From Lophius americanus (taxonomy: Eukaryota > Chordata > Actinopteri > Lophiiformes > Lophiidae), in NCBI GenBank assembly GCA_037951165.1, contig JBBDHG010000153.1, forward strand, positions 1,490,001-1,554,000: a stretch of 64,000 nucleotides of DNA, written 5' to 3'. A program made the position numbers and the translations under genes. This document shows, piece after piece, positions 39,403-49,976 of this stretch; position 1 is the stretch's first letter, and the number at the start of each line of letters is the position of its first letter. Under the pieces are notes generated by a model. It was not told the origin of the DNA. It ran no database searches and was given only the letters and a program-made list of their open reading frames with translations.

Positions 39403-39654
39403 TGGGTGTATTTGCAAATGCATTATACGAAACAATATGACGTATACTGCATCTGAACACGATCAATTGCATGTTGATTTGAAGGTCCCTGACCTTGTGA
39501 GAGTCAAAGGCGATTGGTTACATCTGCAAAAACAAGCCACTTGGCACCGGGACGGTACCGCTGCATTTTGGTGGTAACTGATCCGATCTGGGCTGCGAAG
39601 AAATAGAAGCACCAGATTTTTGGGGTAGAAACACAATACCGGACGGTGTATGAT

Positions 39655-39678
39655 TGTGTGTGTGTGTGTGTGTGTGTG
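39655..39678 (+). repeat. (TG)12 microsatellite
   Basis: Pure TG run. A second short TG-rich tract lies at 38189-38214. Confidence 0.95.
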
Positions 39679-39834
39679 CCACATTGTCAGACTTAGAGCA
39701 TCACTTTGCAAAAAATCAAGTTATCGATAATAATTATAAAATAAATATTTATATTCTACAACTAAAAATTGTTAAAATTGTTGTTTTGTTGCTTTTAATA
39801 TATTTTTATATCATGAATTCAAACTTTGATAAGT

Positions 39835-40545
39835 AGGCCTATGCTGTTCTCCCAAACAGCAAAGATATATCACAAAAAGCCCCCAATCCAATGCGTTGTA
39901 CAAGCAATTGCGCTTGATTGAATTCCCCAAATTTAATGTGAAGTTATGTCCGAAAAAGCAATGTTTTCCATAAAAATAAGCTCCCCGTAGTTATTAAACA
40001 AAATAAAATATGCACTATTAGTTATTAATAAGCACCAAATTTGGACTAAGTTGGACCGGCAGTTGAGAAATGATGGCCTGAAAACATTAAGAGATAAAGT
40101 TCCCCCTCGTGTCGGGTAATTTCAATCTACTTTCCTAAAATCAATCCAGTTCTTCCTCACACTAAGGTCTATGCAGAGGTAAAATAAGAAAATGATCATT
40201 AAAAAATAAAATGGTTTTTGAGTTATTCCAGGAAAACAACATTTTTTCGTAAAAAAGTGAGCACCACCTAGTGAGTCGAATATGAACTACCAGCGTAAAC
40301 TATGATATTTAAACGATAGATCAACTCGGGTTGATCATATGAACCAAATTTGGACTTAATCAGTACAACTAGTGAGAAATGATTGTCCAAAAACATTTGG
40401 AGATTAATCTCCCCCTTGTGTTGGAAATATTCAACCAACCTTTCCCAAAATTAAGCCAGTTGTTCCTCGTCTATTTGGGTATAAAATATGAAAAATAATC
40501 CATGCAATGGTTTTTGAGTTATCGCATTAACGCAAAGGATCTGCA
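39835..40545 (+). repeat. unclassified dispersed repeat (CCCCTAGTG family), copy 6, near full length
   Basis: Starts gtaggcctatgctgttctcc, then cagcaaagatatatcacaaa and cccccaatccaatgcgttgt. It has several units with gaagttatgtccgaaaaagc, cacctagtgagtcgaatatg, cgggttgatcatatgaacca, and ends gcaatggtttttgagttatc, cccctaacttttggttgata. The start matches 63915-64000. Confidence 0.85.
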
Positions 40546-41466
40546 GCCATGACCTTTCCCTGATACCCCTAACTTTTGGTTGATATAATTAGATATTTAC
40601 ACACTAATAAAGGACAAATATTTAATCAGAAAAATATTTTAAGTGCATTTCTCAAAAGTTCTCTAATATTTCACAAGGTTTTACAAACTCAAAATTTGAA
40701 AAGTACTATGTAGGTGTCTCCCTTATGCCAAATAGAAATGAAGCTCTTAGTTTGTGAAAAGTGTGAAGCAGACTGACAAATAAAAGCTAAAAAAAGCAAA
40801 AGTTTTGTGTTCTTGATCTTCTGTTTCTTACTGATGCAGCCGCTCACACTTCCCAACATAATTCATAGTCGCTTTTTATTGAATTTTTTTTCTGTTGTTC
40901 ATCAGTGCCATTTTAAATCCCTGGTTATCAAGGGACAGAAGGGATGGTATTTTACTTAAGTAGAGTTGGAAAGATATTCGCGGATTCAGACTTTCCTGAT
41001 CGATAATTCTTGAGCGAAATGCTTTCAAAACAAAAAACAACGCCTCCTCTGTTCTGCGGGTAGGTATTCAACGAACTGCAACAGTGGACGGATTCACAGG
41101 GGTCTTCTACAAATTACAAAACCGAAAAAATGCAAAGAAATTAATAACTTTACTGTTAAGCAGTGGTGTCTCACTATAATTAACTTCACCCTCATTCTGT
41201 CTGGAGTCACTCTTTTGGGGGGAAAAAAACACTGGGGGCTGCTGATGGTTCTGTATATTACAGTTACTCGTTAGGAGGACAAATCTGCTTTTCAAAACAC
41301 GTCAATAAAGCCAGGAATCAAAACGATGACATTGTTATTTCAAAAAAAAAAAACAAGCTTAAAAAAAGAGGTCAGAACCAAATCTGTTGAATGAATATGA
41401 AATGTTTCCTCCTCTGTTTACAACAAATACACTCCTTTCTGGAGGGGGTATGAAATAATACACACC

Positions 41467-41896
41467 AATCAACCATTACATTATAACGCCTGACAGGGGA
41501 AGTCAGATGTGGCAGCTGTCAGTGGATGGGATGTATTAGCCAGCAAGGGAATATCTTGTCCTTGAAGTTGATGTGTGGAAAGAACGAAAAATCCAATCGA
41601 TTTTGAAATTGTGACGGCTAAATGACTAGGTTCTAAACCGCAGGTCTGGGTTGGGCTTTCCCGATCTGCAACTGAGGAGGGACAAGCAGTGGAATGCTGA
41701 AGGGTGTCAGGGCTCACAGATGTACATGGGGGCATGTTTTCTAATCCCACATAAGAGCTACTGCAGCACAAATTGATGAAAAAGCTAATGCAGGTTCTGG
41801 GGGAGTTGTCAGAACACACAGAGCATTGCAGGGCTGTTCTGGAAGCCAAAGGGGACCTGAAACAATATTAGGCAGGTGTGTTTAATGTCACGGCTA
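41467..41896 (+). mobile_element. Tc1-like transposon relic, central deletion
   Basis: Left terminus aatcaaccattacattataa, leader gatgggatgtattagccagc and ttgaagttgatgtgtggaaa. The middle reads ggcacaaattgatgaaaaag-like and gtcagaacacacagagcatt. The right end is ggcaggtgtgtttaatgtca. The start and end of the element survive but most of the transposase is gone. Confidence 0.9.
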
Positions 41897-42545
41897 CTCT
41901 GCGTTTCATTATGGTTTGATAAAATCGATCCTAAATATGAAATGCTGCTTATTGTGTATTTTATTATTTTATTCATCAAATCTCTGCCGATGTATTTTTT
42001 GTGCTCTTTTCTAAAATGTAGAATGTATTCTAAAACATTAACACGTACGGGTTTGCCATGTCACTAATTGACTGTTTGAATATCCTTGAATTTTGTCATT
42101 TACATTTTTTCAGGAAGTCAATACAATCCATATTTATGGTTGACTTTTTCCAATGTCAGATTACATGTTAAAAATACGTGTCAGCGCTTTTCTTGATCGT
42201 TTTTCATTTAAGTAGCTAAAAGTCGATTTAATAGGTTTATTTGACAGACTTTTTTGATCCTCAAAATTCTGTCATGCACCATAAAGTCACATGACTTTGC
42301 CCTCATTGCTGCTATCATTGCATCAGTCTGTCATAATGATGTCATAGTGCAGGATATTATAGAGTGATACTGGACAAATGATTATTATTAAATGTATAAC
42401 AATATAAATATTATATTTTACATTTTGTGGAGCTGCTGCCACACTTATTTTACCTCAGCCACCAAATTCCACTTCAACCCCTGCTTACAACTGTTATGGT
42501 GTTGTATTATGTCGTGTGTGTTTATCAATGTGACTCTACTGGCAG

Positions 42546-42680
42546 ATGCTTCACGCTCTGACAAGAAGGAGAGTCGGTGTCCGACACCAGGCTGTGACGG
42601 CACGGGTCACGTGACGGGTCTGTACCCACACCATCGCAGCCTGTCCGGCTGTCCACACAAAGACAGGGTGCCACCAGAAA
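42546..42680 (+). CDS. myt1l: myt1l exon: complete zinc finger 2
   Basis: A 135-base exon, phase 1 at both ends, with acceptor gtgactctactggcag and donor GAAA/gtaagc. It encodes DASRSDKKESR and then a whole C2HC finger: CPTPGC, GTGHVTG, LYPHHRSLSGC (ligands Cys, Cys, His, Cys), and the linker PHKDRVPPE. The finger is essentially identical to finger 2 of vertebrate MYT1 and MYT1L. With finger 3 it forms the N-terminal DNA-binding pair that recognises AAGTT. Because the exon is symmetric, skipping it would remove one finger without shifting the frame. A 33-base G run follows about 155 bases downstream. Confidence 0.97.
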
Positions 42681-42834
42681 GTAAGCACACCGGATGAGAA
42701 CCTGTTGGGACTGTTGACCCAGTCTGTTGTTTGATGGTCAGCCATCTGCATGTTTCCTGTGGTGGCTACTCTGTGTGACTAGTTCCGTGAGTTGTGTGCT
42801 TGCCGTCATGAATGGATTTTGTTTAATATTTGAG

Positions 42835-42835
<1 letters not shown>

Positions 42836-42868
<33 letters not shown>
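42836..42868 (+). repeat. poly-G run, 33 bases
   Basis: An uninterrupted G homopolymer on the coding strand of myt1l, about 155 bases after the finger 2 exon donor. Confidence 0.95.
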
Positions 42869-42983
42869 CTAAGACAGGTCGCTGCTGCACTTCCTTGGTG
42901 ACTTTTCCCATGCATGGGGTCATGGTTTTGATGTGCTTGCTAAGTGTGCCGCGCTGATGCATTGGGATGTAATGCCTCTGTTA

Positions 42984-43863
42984 CTCCTTTTCCACCAAGG
43001 CGGTTCCGGGGCTGGTTCTCAGCCAATGCTTGATTCGGTCTTTGGATTTCCTCCACCAAAGGACAGTGGAATCAAGAATTTGCTGGTCTAGAAACAAGAA
43101 CTGGTCGTTGGCTTGGTGCAAGGAGAGTTTGACCACATCACTTAGCTTTAATGCATCTGCGACGTAATGACGTGGTTCTAGTGCCTCTGTGACATAGTGA
43201 CATGACTTTAGTACATGTGTGACGTATTATAGTGGCTCTTTGGAAGAGTGATGTGGCTCTATATCATTTGTGTCATAATAATGGGACAATATTGTCTCTG
43301 TCACCTAAACATAAGGCTCTAGTGCCCAGTGTCTAGTGCGGGATAGTGAACTGACTTTAGCCCATGCGCGACTAAATTATAGTGCCTCTGTGACGAAATG
43401 ACATGGACATAATCTTGTGGCTCTAGTGTCTCTGTAGTGTAATATTAAGACTGTAGTTCCTCTGTTATTAAATGACACAGCCCTTGTACCTGTGTGATGT
43501 AATATAGTTGCTCTACTGTCTTTGGTGATGTAACTGAAATGGCTCTAGTGTCACTGGACATAATGATTTGGCTCTTTGCCTCAGGGGCATAGACACTAGA
43601 CTAGACTTCAGTACTTGCACGACTTAATACAGTGGCTCTAGTGCCTTTAAGACATAATATTGTGGATCTTCTACTTTTGTGTCGTAATATTAAATCTCTA
43701 GTGCCATTGTGACGTAATGTAGCTCTATAGCCTTTGTGACATAATGGTGTGGCTATAGTGAAAGTGGAAAACCAGTTACCAGTTCTTCGAAGGTTTACTT
43801 CTATAACCAACTCAATCACCGGCCTGGAACCAGCACCTGATTGGCTTTGGTGGAAAAAACAGG
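42984..43863. mobile_element. non-autonomous inverted-repeat element with internal minisatellite
   Basis: The left end ccttttccaccaaggcggtt and the reverse complement of the right end (ccaccaaagccaatcaggtg, tgctggttccaggccgg) match over ttccaccaa and ctggttc motifs, like fish hAT-type elements beginning 'tttccaccaaaggcggttc'. No transposase frame. The interior is filled by a degenerate tandem array. Confidence 0.65.
43140..43760 (+). repeat. degenerate minisatellite, about 40-bp unit
   Basis: Repeated phrases of the form gtggctctagtgcctctgtg then acgtaatgac recur through the block with heavy drift. Most units carry tgacgtaa or a one-base variant. Confidence 0.85.
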
Positions 43864-44894
43864 ATGTGACCCACAAACAGTGGCGGTGCAGGGACTGATC
43901 ATCAGGGATCATCAGTTGGTGATTCACTCCACTTTCTGCTCCACTACTGTGAACGATATTGATTAAGAGCATGTGATAACCCCATCCACTGTTTTAACCC
44001 CATTCATGACGGTACGGGTTACTGGCTGCGTGACCCATATTGAAAGGTTAAACCTCAAGCTCTGAAGTTCTACAGACTTCTGTTGCTTTTTCTCCTTAAT
44101 TGAGCCTTACAATTCAATTCCTCACAAAACATGAAAATGCTGGCAGACCTTGATAACGCTGAGGCTGCTTCACTCATCCGTTACCTAAATCCTGTTCATT
44201 TATTTGTAGCCTTTGCTCAATTAAATCCCGTTGAATAGGGAGGCGGCGTCATATCTCTGAGTCACAGAACAAGTGAAGTGGCAATAAACATTAGCCTTGA
44301 ATGAATGGTGGGTTTTCACCAAGGCTATTTAGCGTCATTAACCTTGTGCAAACTTGTAGAGAAAAGCCCCTTTGCGTGTTTCATTAAGCGTGGGAGTCAA
44401 GTTGGGGTCTGCCTTGACTCAGACTCCCATCCAAGAGGAAGAGGGTCTTCATAATTGTGAAGAAATGAGTTAACATTACAAACAGGCTCATAAAGACCAG
44501 CAGTTTCTCAGATGACGCTTCAAATAAAGGTCATTAGTCTCAGATGGTTCTGTCTCTCAGAAATGTGACCCGAAGTGGAATTCGGAATGGACTGGAATTG
44601 ATTGTCATGGGAAATTTAAGAACGTATTCCTCCTCCTGTAACTCACTCCTGCTGTTTGAGCTGGGGAGACGATACCACCATGTGGTACAGGATACTTGGC
44701 ATTACAAAAATTCTTTCTTCCCCAATGTGGAAAAGATATTTGAGAGAGAAACACACATATTCTGTGTCCTATTACTGTAAAAAGGCGACATCTTTCAAGG
44801 GGCATAAGAGCTCACCAGGTAACAAAACAGTCAAATGACCGGCAACAGAGGCTTTCAAACCAACCAAACATCCATCTTCCTCCACAAATCGCAG

Positions 44895-45143
44895 CAGCTA
44901 TAGGCTAGTCATGGTATTCCAGACTTCCCCTATCCCAGAAATACTCTCCAGCTCATCCTGGGACTCCTGAAGCATACCATAACCACACAAGGTATGTAAT
45001 CCTTCCAAAAAGGAAGGGCTCTTAAGGCATCCTACCCAGATGCCTGAAACCCCTCTGCTGGCTCTTTTAAAAGCGAAGGAGCAGCAGCTCCACTCTGAGC
45101 CCCCTCTAGAAGCCCGAGCTCCTCCACCAATCTCCATCGCTGG
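44895..45143 (-). mobile_element. LINE relic, downstream fragment
   Basis: On the minus strand the sequence ggtggaggagctcgggcttc, gagctgctgctccttcgc, gagccagcagaggggtttca, gcatctgggtaggatgcc follows the C-terminal part of a common fish non-LTR retrotransposon (consensus 'gaggagctcggagtagagccgctgctcc...ctggtcaggatgcc', from memory). It was continuous with 46015-46255 before an insertion. Confidence 0.75.
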
Positions 45144-46014
45144 GTTCACACCGAACGTGACGGACGTTTGATCCACTGTATAACTGCATACAATCCAACG
45201 ATGTGACTCATCGTCAAATCCCATTTGCATCATCGGTGTCATTCACCTCATTAGAGGAAGACATTGTCTTGACTTGAAAGTCTATCAGCCACATTCTGAT
45301 TGCACAAACGCTACATCAGTCAGACGTTGGTGCTGGAGTGGAAGACAAGCTTACTCTAGCTATGTTTGTGTGGGCTCACACCGCAGGACAATATTCATCA
45401 CTCAGACAATGGCGTTGTTGGGTTTTCAGACGTGTCTGTGACCTTCACAATAAATAAATTACAAAGCATTGTGTTATCTCGTTGGTTGTCAGGTGTAAGA
45501 AAAAAGTAAATTAATAACATGGTTCATTTTTATTTTTAATTAATCAGGATTAATCACATATATCAATATTTGCCATTAAAAGACATTAAGGGTTTGAGTT
45601 ATTTTGGTCCATTCTTAGCAAAATAAGCTAATTATGGTTATTATTATTATACAATTATTATAATTTTATTATCGCGTAAATATTTTTGTCGCCTATATTT
45701 TTGTTCACGTGAATTTTTTGCAGGAAAATTTTCTGTCGCGCAAATTTTTGGACGCGTACATTTTTTTGTCACGCACATTTTCCTATAATTACTTCTTCGA
45801 ATGGAACTCGGAATTTTGCCAACTCCGGTGTACTTCGGTCAGGCTTGATGACTGAAAAATCTGGTATCAGTCGTCACGTGAAGTCATAGTCATTACCGGA
45901 TGTGAAGGTTTAAGAGTTTTCGATACCGGCAAGAGGGAATCATCCCTCGGTAACATTTGCGCTAGTAGTGGAAGTAGAGCAACACAAAAATTCTTGTCAC
46001 GTTTGGTGTGAATG
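45144..46014. mobile_element. inverted-repeat DNA element inserted in a LINE
   Basis: The left end gggttcacaccgaacgtgac and the reverse complement of the right end (attcacaccaaacgtgacaa) form terminal inverted repeats. No coding frame. It contains short drifting repeats of the type gtcgcgcaaatttttggacg near 45690-45780. Confidence 0.65.
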
Positions 46015-46255
46015 CAGCAAAAGGCTGAACCCGGCCTCCCTTCAAAAGAAGCTCATTTTGGGCTCTTGTGTCCATAATCTCATTCTTCAGGTCACTAGAA
46101 AGAGCTCACGACCATCGGTGACGTCTGGAATGCCTCAGCGTCAAAAGTCCAACACAGCGCCCACATTACTGATGTGTCGTACATCTCGTGGTCCACCATC
46201 ACTCGTAAACAAGACCCCAAGGTTCTTAAAACCCGCCCCCTGCACCTGAACATAG
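46015..46255 (-). mobile_element. LINE relic, upstream fragment
   Basis: On the minus strand: aagaaccttggggtcttgtt, tacgagtgatggtgg, gacgctgaggcattccagac, gtcgtgagctctttctagtg, aatgagcttcttttgaa. These follow the fish LINE segment 'gtatctgggggtcttgttcacgagtgaggg...' recalled from memory. The frame is broken by stops. Confidence 0.75.
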
Positions 46256-46424
46256 CAATCCACCAAATACCGACGAAACACCGGAACATTAAAGTAAGAT
46301 GAGCCAAATTAAAGTACAAAACAATACATTTAAAGACATATTCATTAACAGTTTTGCAAATTAAACAGAGGTTTTGACTATTATTACAATCAAACTCCTT
46401 CAGTAAAACTCCCCCCAGAAAGTG

Positions 46425-46640
46425 CAGCCCTGCAAAGGGTCTGAGGGGGCTGTAGCCTGTCCCAGCTGACACTATCAGACAGATAAAGTACACCCTGGAC
46501 ACATTGCCAGTAGATCACAGAACCATACATACTCACACCTACCTTCATAAATCCCCAGGTGCATCTGAACCCAGAATCTTCTGGCTTTGAACAAACAGTG
46601 TGAACCTGATTACACGCCGGGATACACCCGACACGTCGAA
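46425..46640 (-). repeat. relic of a common teleost interspersed repeat
   Basis: The + strand reads gggggctgtagcctgtccca, gctgacactatcagacagat, aaagtacaccctggacacat, cagtagatcacagaac, ccatacatactcacacctac, as in the inverted form of the repeat at 27830-28005. Confidence 0.75.
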
Positions 46641-48177
46641 ACCTTTTTCTCCATGTCGTCCACGCCGAGGAGCTTCTTCTTCAAAAAGACCCTATATTGT
46701 GTTTGATGTTATGATGAAATTAAATTTGCCCTCAGTATGACTCATATTTAAAAATAAAAGTCAATATTAATATAAAACTGAAGAATTTTTTTACTTTCAA
46801 AATCTGTTTATCTAATTAAAGCTGATTATTGAAATTTGACTTACATTTGTATGTAATTGAAGAAAAAAAACTTAACACTTAAAACAACAGAGGAAATTTT
46901 TATATATATAAAAAAAAACAAAAAAACAGAGCCAAACTGTAAAGATTTTATTTGACATAAGCGGTTTTTAAAGTGCGCTATCCTCATTAGTGATATGCAT
47001 CTCATGATTTTAAAGGAAAAGACGAGCGCATGTCAAACATGTCGCTTCAAGGGGGGAGGACTCGGCTACCAGCGAGTCTCTCTCCGCTATTAACACGTTT
47101 GCTGTGCTGAATGAACTATGTATTATTAATGCTGTGGCTTCATTTAATTGGGAAATCACACCGTGCACCCGCACTAATCCTCGGAAAATGTGAAAAATGA
47201 CGATTAAATTATATCTGAAATTCATTAATTCCCTGTCCAATTTGCACACTGTTGCTCTTTTCTGTAGAACGCTAAAATATTTAATCAGCTCACATGGGAG
47301 CCTTTGTTTTTGTGCTTAAAATGAAATACCTTTGTAACGTCAAATGCGTCCTGGTAGCATTCCTGTGCTCATGCCTCTGCCCACGGAATCCGGCTCTTCC
47401 CATCTGCGCCTTTGCAGAGGCCATATGCATAATGTATCGGATTGTGGCATGTGGAGGTGTCAGGCTTTGTCCAATTACCTGCAATGAACACCAATTAGCA
47501 TGGTAGGGAAGGAGGATGATGAGGGGTTAAGGTTTAACGGGGTGCTACTGATGAAGCCAGTGCCTATGGGGTTTGGCCCTGCGTGTGAGACGACCGCTCC
47601 GCGCGCCTGCCGCTCCTCTCGGACATCCATAGATCATTAATCTAATTGGCTGGTTGCCGCGGGGATCTGAGACAGTTATGGACTGTTTTAATGGTAAACG
47701 TTATTGAAGACTTCGCTCCTTATCCTAACAACACGTGGATGATAACAAAGCTCACTCTGTGAAGGAGCTGTAGTCCATCTGTCGCTTCTCCCATAATTTC
47801 ACGGCTTGTATTTTTGCATGATTGCTCGCCATTGGTCACTCTGCATGCCCCCCCAAAAAAATCCCCTCCGTTTCTGTCTGTCGCCGGCTTTGTCCTGCTA
47901 AACTTAAATGACATCTTTTTATTCATGACTGTCGCTATTCCATGAATACTAATTTGAAAGGGCTGGATAAGTGGGAGCAATATGGTGGGGAACCTCGCCT
48001 GCCCTCTCAAACTAGTGTTCATTAAAATGAAGAAGAGGTCATTTGGGTTCAGGTTGGCTCATTTCTTAATGATGTTTATAATGCCAAGCTCCTCACTCAC
48101 TAATAGAGCTCATGGGCGATTGTGAAGGGGCTCCTAACCTTCCCTGTCTTTCACTCCTATCTCCTGTCTGGATGAAG

Positions 48178-48268
48178 TTGTGGCTATGTATGAGAATGTT
48201 CTTAAGTGTCCTACGCCTGGCTGCACGGGACGCGGCCATGTCAATAGCAACAGAAACTCGCACAGAAG
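48178..48268 (+). CDS. myt1l: myt1l exon: linker and first part of zinc finger 3
   Basis: A 91-base exon entered at phase 1 and left at phase 2 (donor GAAG/gtaagt, a strong consensus). The acceptor is ctcctgtctggatgaag. It encodes the inter-finger linker (I)VAMYENVLK followed by CPTPGC, TGRGHVNSNRNSHR and two bases of the Ser codon completed in the next exon. The remembered mammalian linker is ILAMHESVLK, so this differs at several residues while the finger itself is unchanged. The intron cuts the finger just before its last cysteine, at the same Ser codon and phase as in finger 1. Confidence 0.95.
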
Positions 48269-48469
48269 GTAAGTGATGGCAGGCCCAAACCAAAGTGGCG
48301 CTGTCCGTGTTTCACCCTCCCAGAATGTTTTTTTTTTTTTTTTTGTGTAAAAGGTGTTATTTCACCTTTTTTTTTTTTTTTTACACCATCGTGTATATAT
48401 TTTTTTGTTCAGTTGTTGTGAAACCCATTTCTTTTTTTTTCTCTGTGTGTTGATAAGACGGTCTTCCTG

Positions 48470-48880
48470 ATGATGTTGGTTAGAGGTGAATATGATTATC
48501 CCGCAAAAGTCGGGGATATTATTTAATCGGCGCCGCTTCATCCACCGCCGCGGACCCCTTCGCGTTAACGCAATAACTCAAAAACAATTTCATAGATATT
48601 CTGTTTTAATGCATATATATGCCCACATAGACCTTAGCGTGAGGAAGAACTGGATCGATTTTGAGAATGTCTTTATATGAAAAACATTTATTTTTTCAAC
48701 TTAACTTTATAACCGTTTTCCAAATTACATACACATGAATGAACTTGAAGAGATCTATCTGGTTTGCATCATAATTTACTCTAGTAATTCATATTTTACT
48801 CACTAGGGGGACTTTTTTTCGTTCTTTTTTTTTAAGAAAAGCACCTTATTTTTTTTAACTTAAGATTTAATTTTACAATT
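48470..48880 (-). repeat. unclassified dispersed repeat (CCCCTAGTG family), copy 7
   Basis: Minus orientation: gcaaaagtcggggatattat at the terminus, cttcgcgttaacgcaataac, tcaaaaacaatttcatagat, ccacatagaccttagcgtga, aagaactggatcgattttga, taattcatattttactcact. Confidence 0.85.
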
Positions 48881-49936
48881 TAATCAGGGGGATTGCTTGT
48901 ACTAAAGAGGGGATTGGTTTCTTTAGTGCATATGCACTTGCTGTCGGAGACGAAAGCATACGCCTATTTAAAATAGTTGAGCTGCTTTAAAATCCCGTTG
49001 TTTAAACTGATTTAAACGTAGCGATTCACACCTTCCACGGCATAAATCATTTATCAGCTCGTGGCAAAAAGTGGCATTTATCAGGTGCGGGTTTCGAGGG
49101 AGAAACGGAAATAGCAGGGCGCTTACCAGCGCTGTCAAACGTGACGAGGTGACAGTGAAAGAGGAGTGTCAGGCGCAGCAGATGCTCAGGGAGTCAAGCG
49201 TGGCGGCAGCCATTAGCACCTTTCTGCCACTCAGCCGGGGTGACAGAAGGGGTGCAGACCTAAGAGGACCGGGATGCCTCCTCGCTGCGCTCCGTGACGC
49301 GGCTGCAGTGCAAAAATAAGCACCCACGCTTAATTTTCGCTTTTGCTGAAACAGGCGGATATACAGCTCCTCGCACTAGCGCACACTTTCCAACACACCA
49401 GCTACATTTATGCACGTCTGATGACAGGTGCTCGTGAACTCCACACTGGCTTCAGGCCACTGTCACAGATGATCTTTTAACCGTGAGCCGGCACACCGCG
49501 GCCGACAGGCTGAGAATAATTGAGGTTAAGGTGAACAACATGAACTTGTGTCCCATTTGGTCAGTTACTGGTCACGAGGAAGTTTCACTGCATCTTCTAC
49601 TGGGGCAGATCTTGTCAACATAACAATGAACGTTTGTGCAAAGAAGAATATCTATTCTGACACGAAGGGAAAGACACTCAAACAGCCAAGAGCAAGATTT
49701 TTGCCCTTTTTTGTTGTTATAGGAAGAGGTAAAAGTGATGAAAATGAACGATTTTGCATTTTAAACAGAGACTTTCTTTCACTAGTTAGGAATTTTAAAG
49801 ATGTTGACTGGCTGACAAACATTTTCTCTCGTCGTTTCTCTAACAAGTTAAACATTTTCTAGTATGTGCCATATTTATAATATTTTCACTTTTCAAAAAA
49901 TGTCTCCCAGATTAGGGGAAAGCAATATATATCAAA

Positions 49937-49976
49937 TGATATCATGTGATATCATGTGATATCATGTGATATCATG
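49937..49976 (+). repeat. 10-bp tandem repeat, four copies
   Basis: The unit atatcatgtg (with the palindrome gatatc across each junction) is repeated almost perfectly. Confidence 0.95.

Larger units (their letters stand above)
37151..42545 (+). other. myt1l: myt1l intron before the zinc finger 2 exon
   Basis: A 5.4 kb phase 1 intron. Its first 1.3 kb looks unique. It then contains two Tc1-like relics, a TG run, a full copy of the CCCCTAGTG family, and AT-rich unique DNA at 40550-41460 and 41900-42540. Confidence 0.9.
42681..48177 (+). other. myt1l: myt1l intron between fingers 2 and 3
   Basis: A 5.5 kb phase 1 intron. It holds a 33-G run, an inverted-repeat element with a minisatellite, a LINE relic split by another element, and an interspersed repeat. 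46640-48120 appears unique and unrepetitive. Confidence 0.9.

Noticed and set aside
45968..46502. Frames over the LINE fragment and the adjacent repeat
   Set aside because: They are fortuitous readings across degraded retroelement DNA on the wrong strand or across a repeat boundary.
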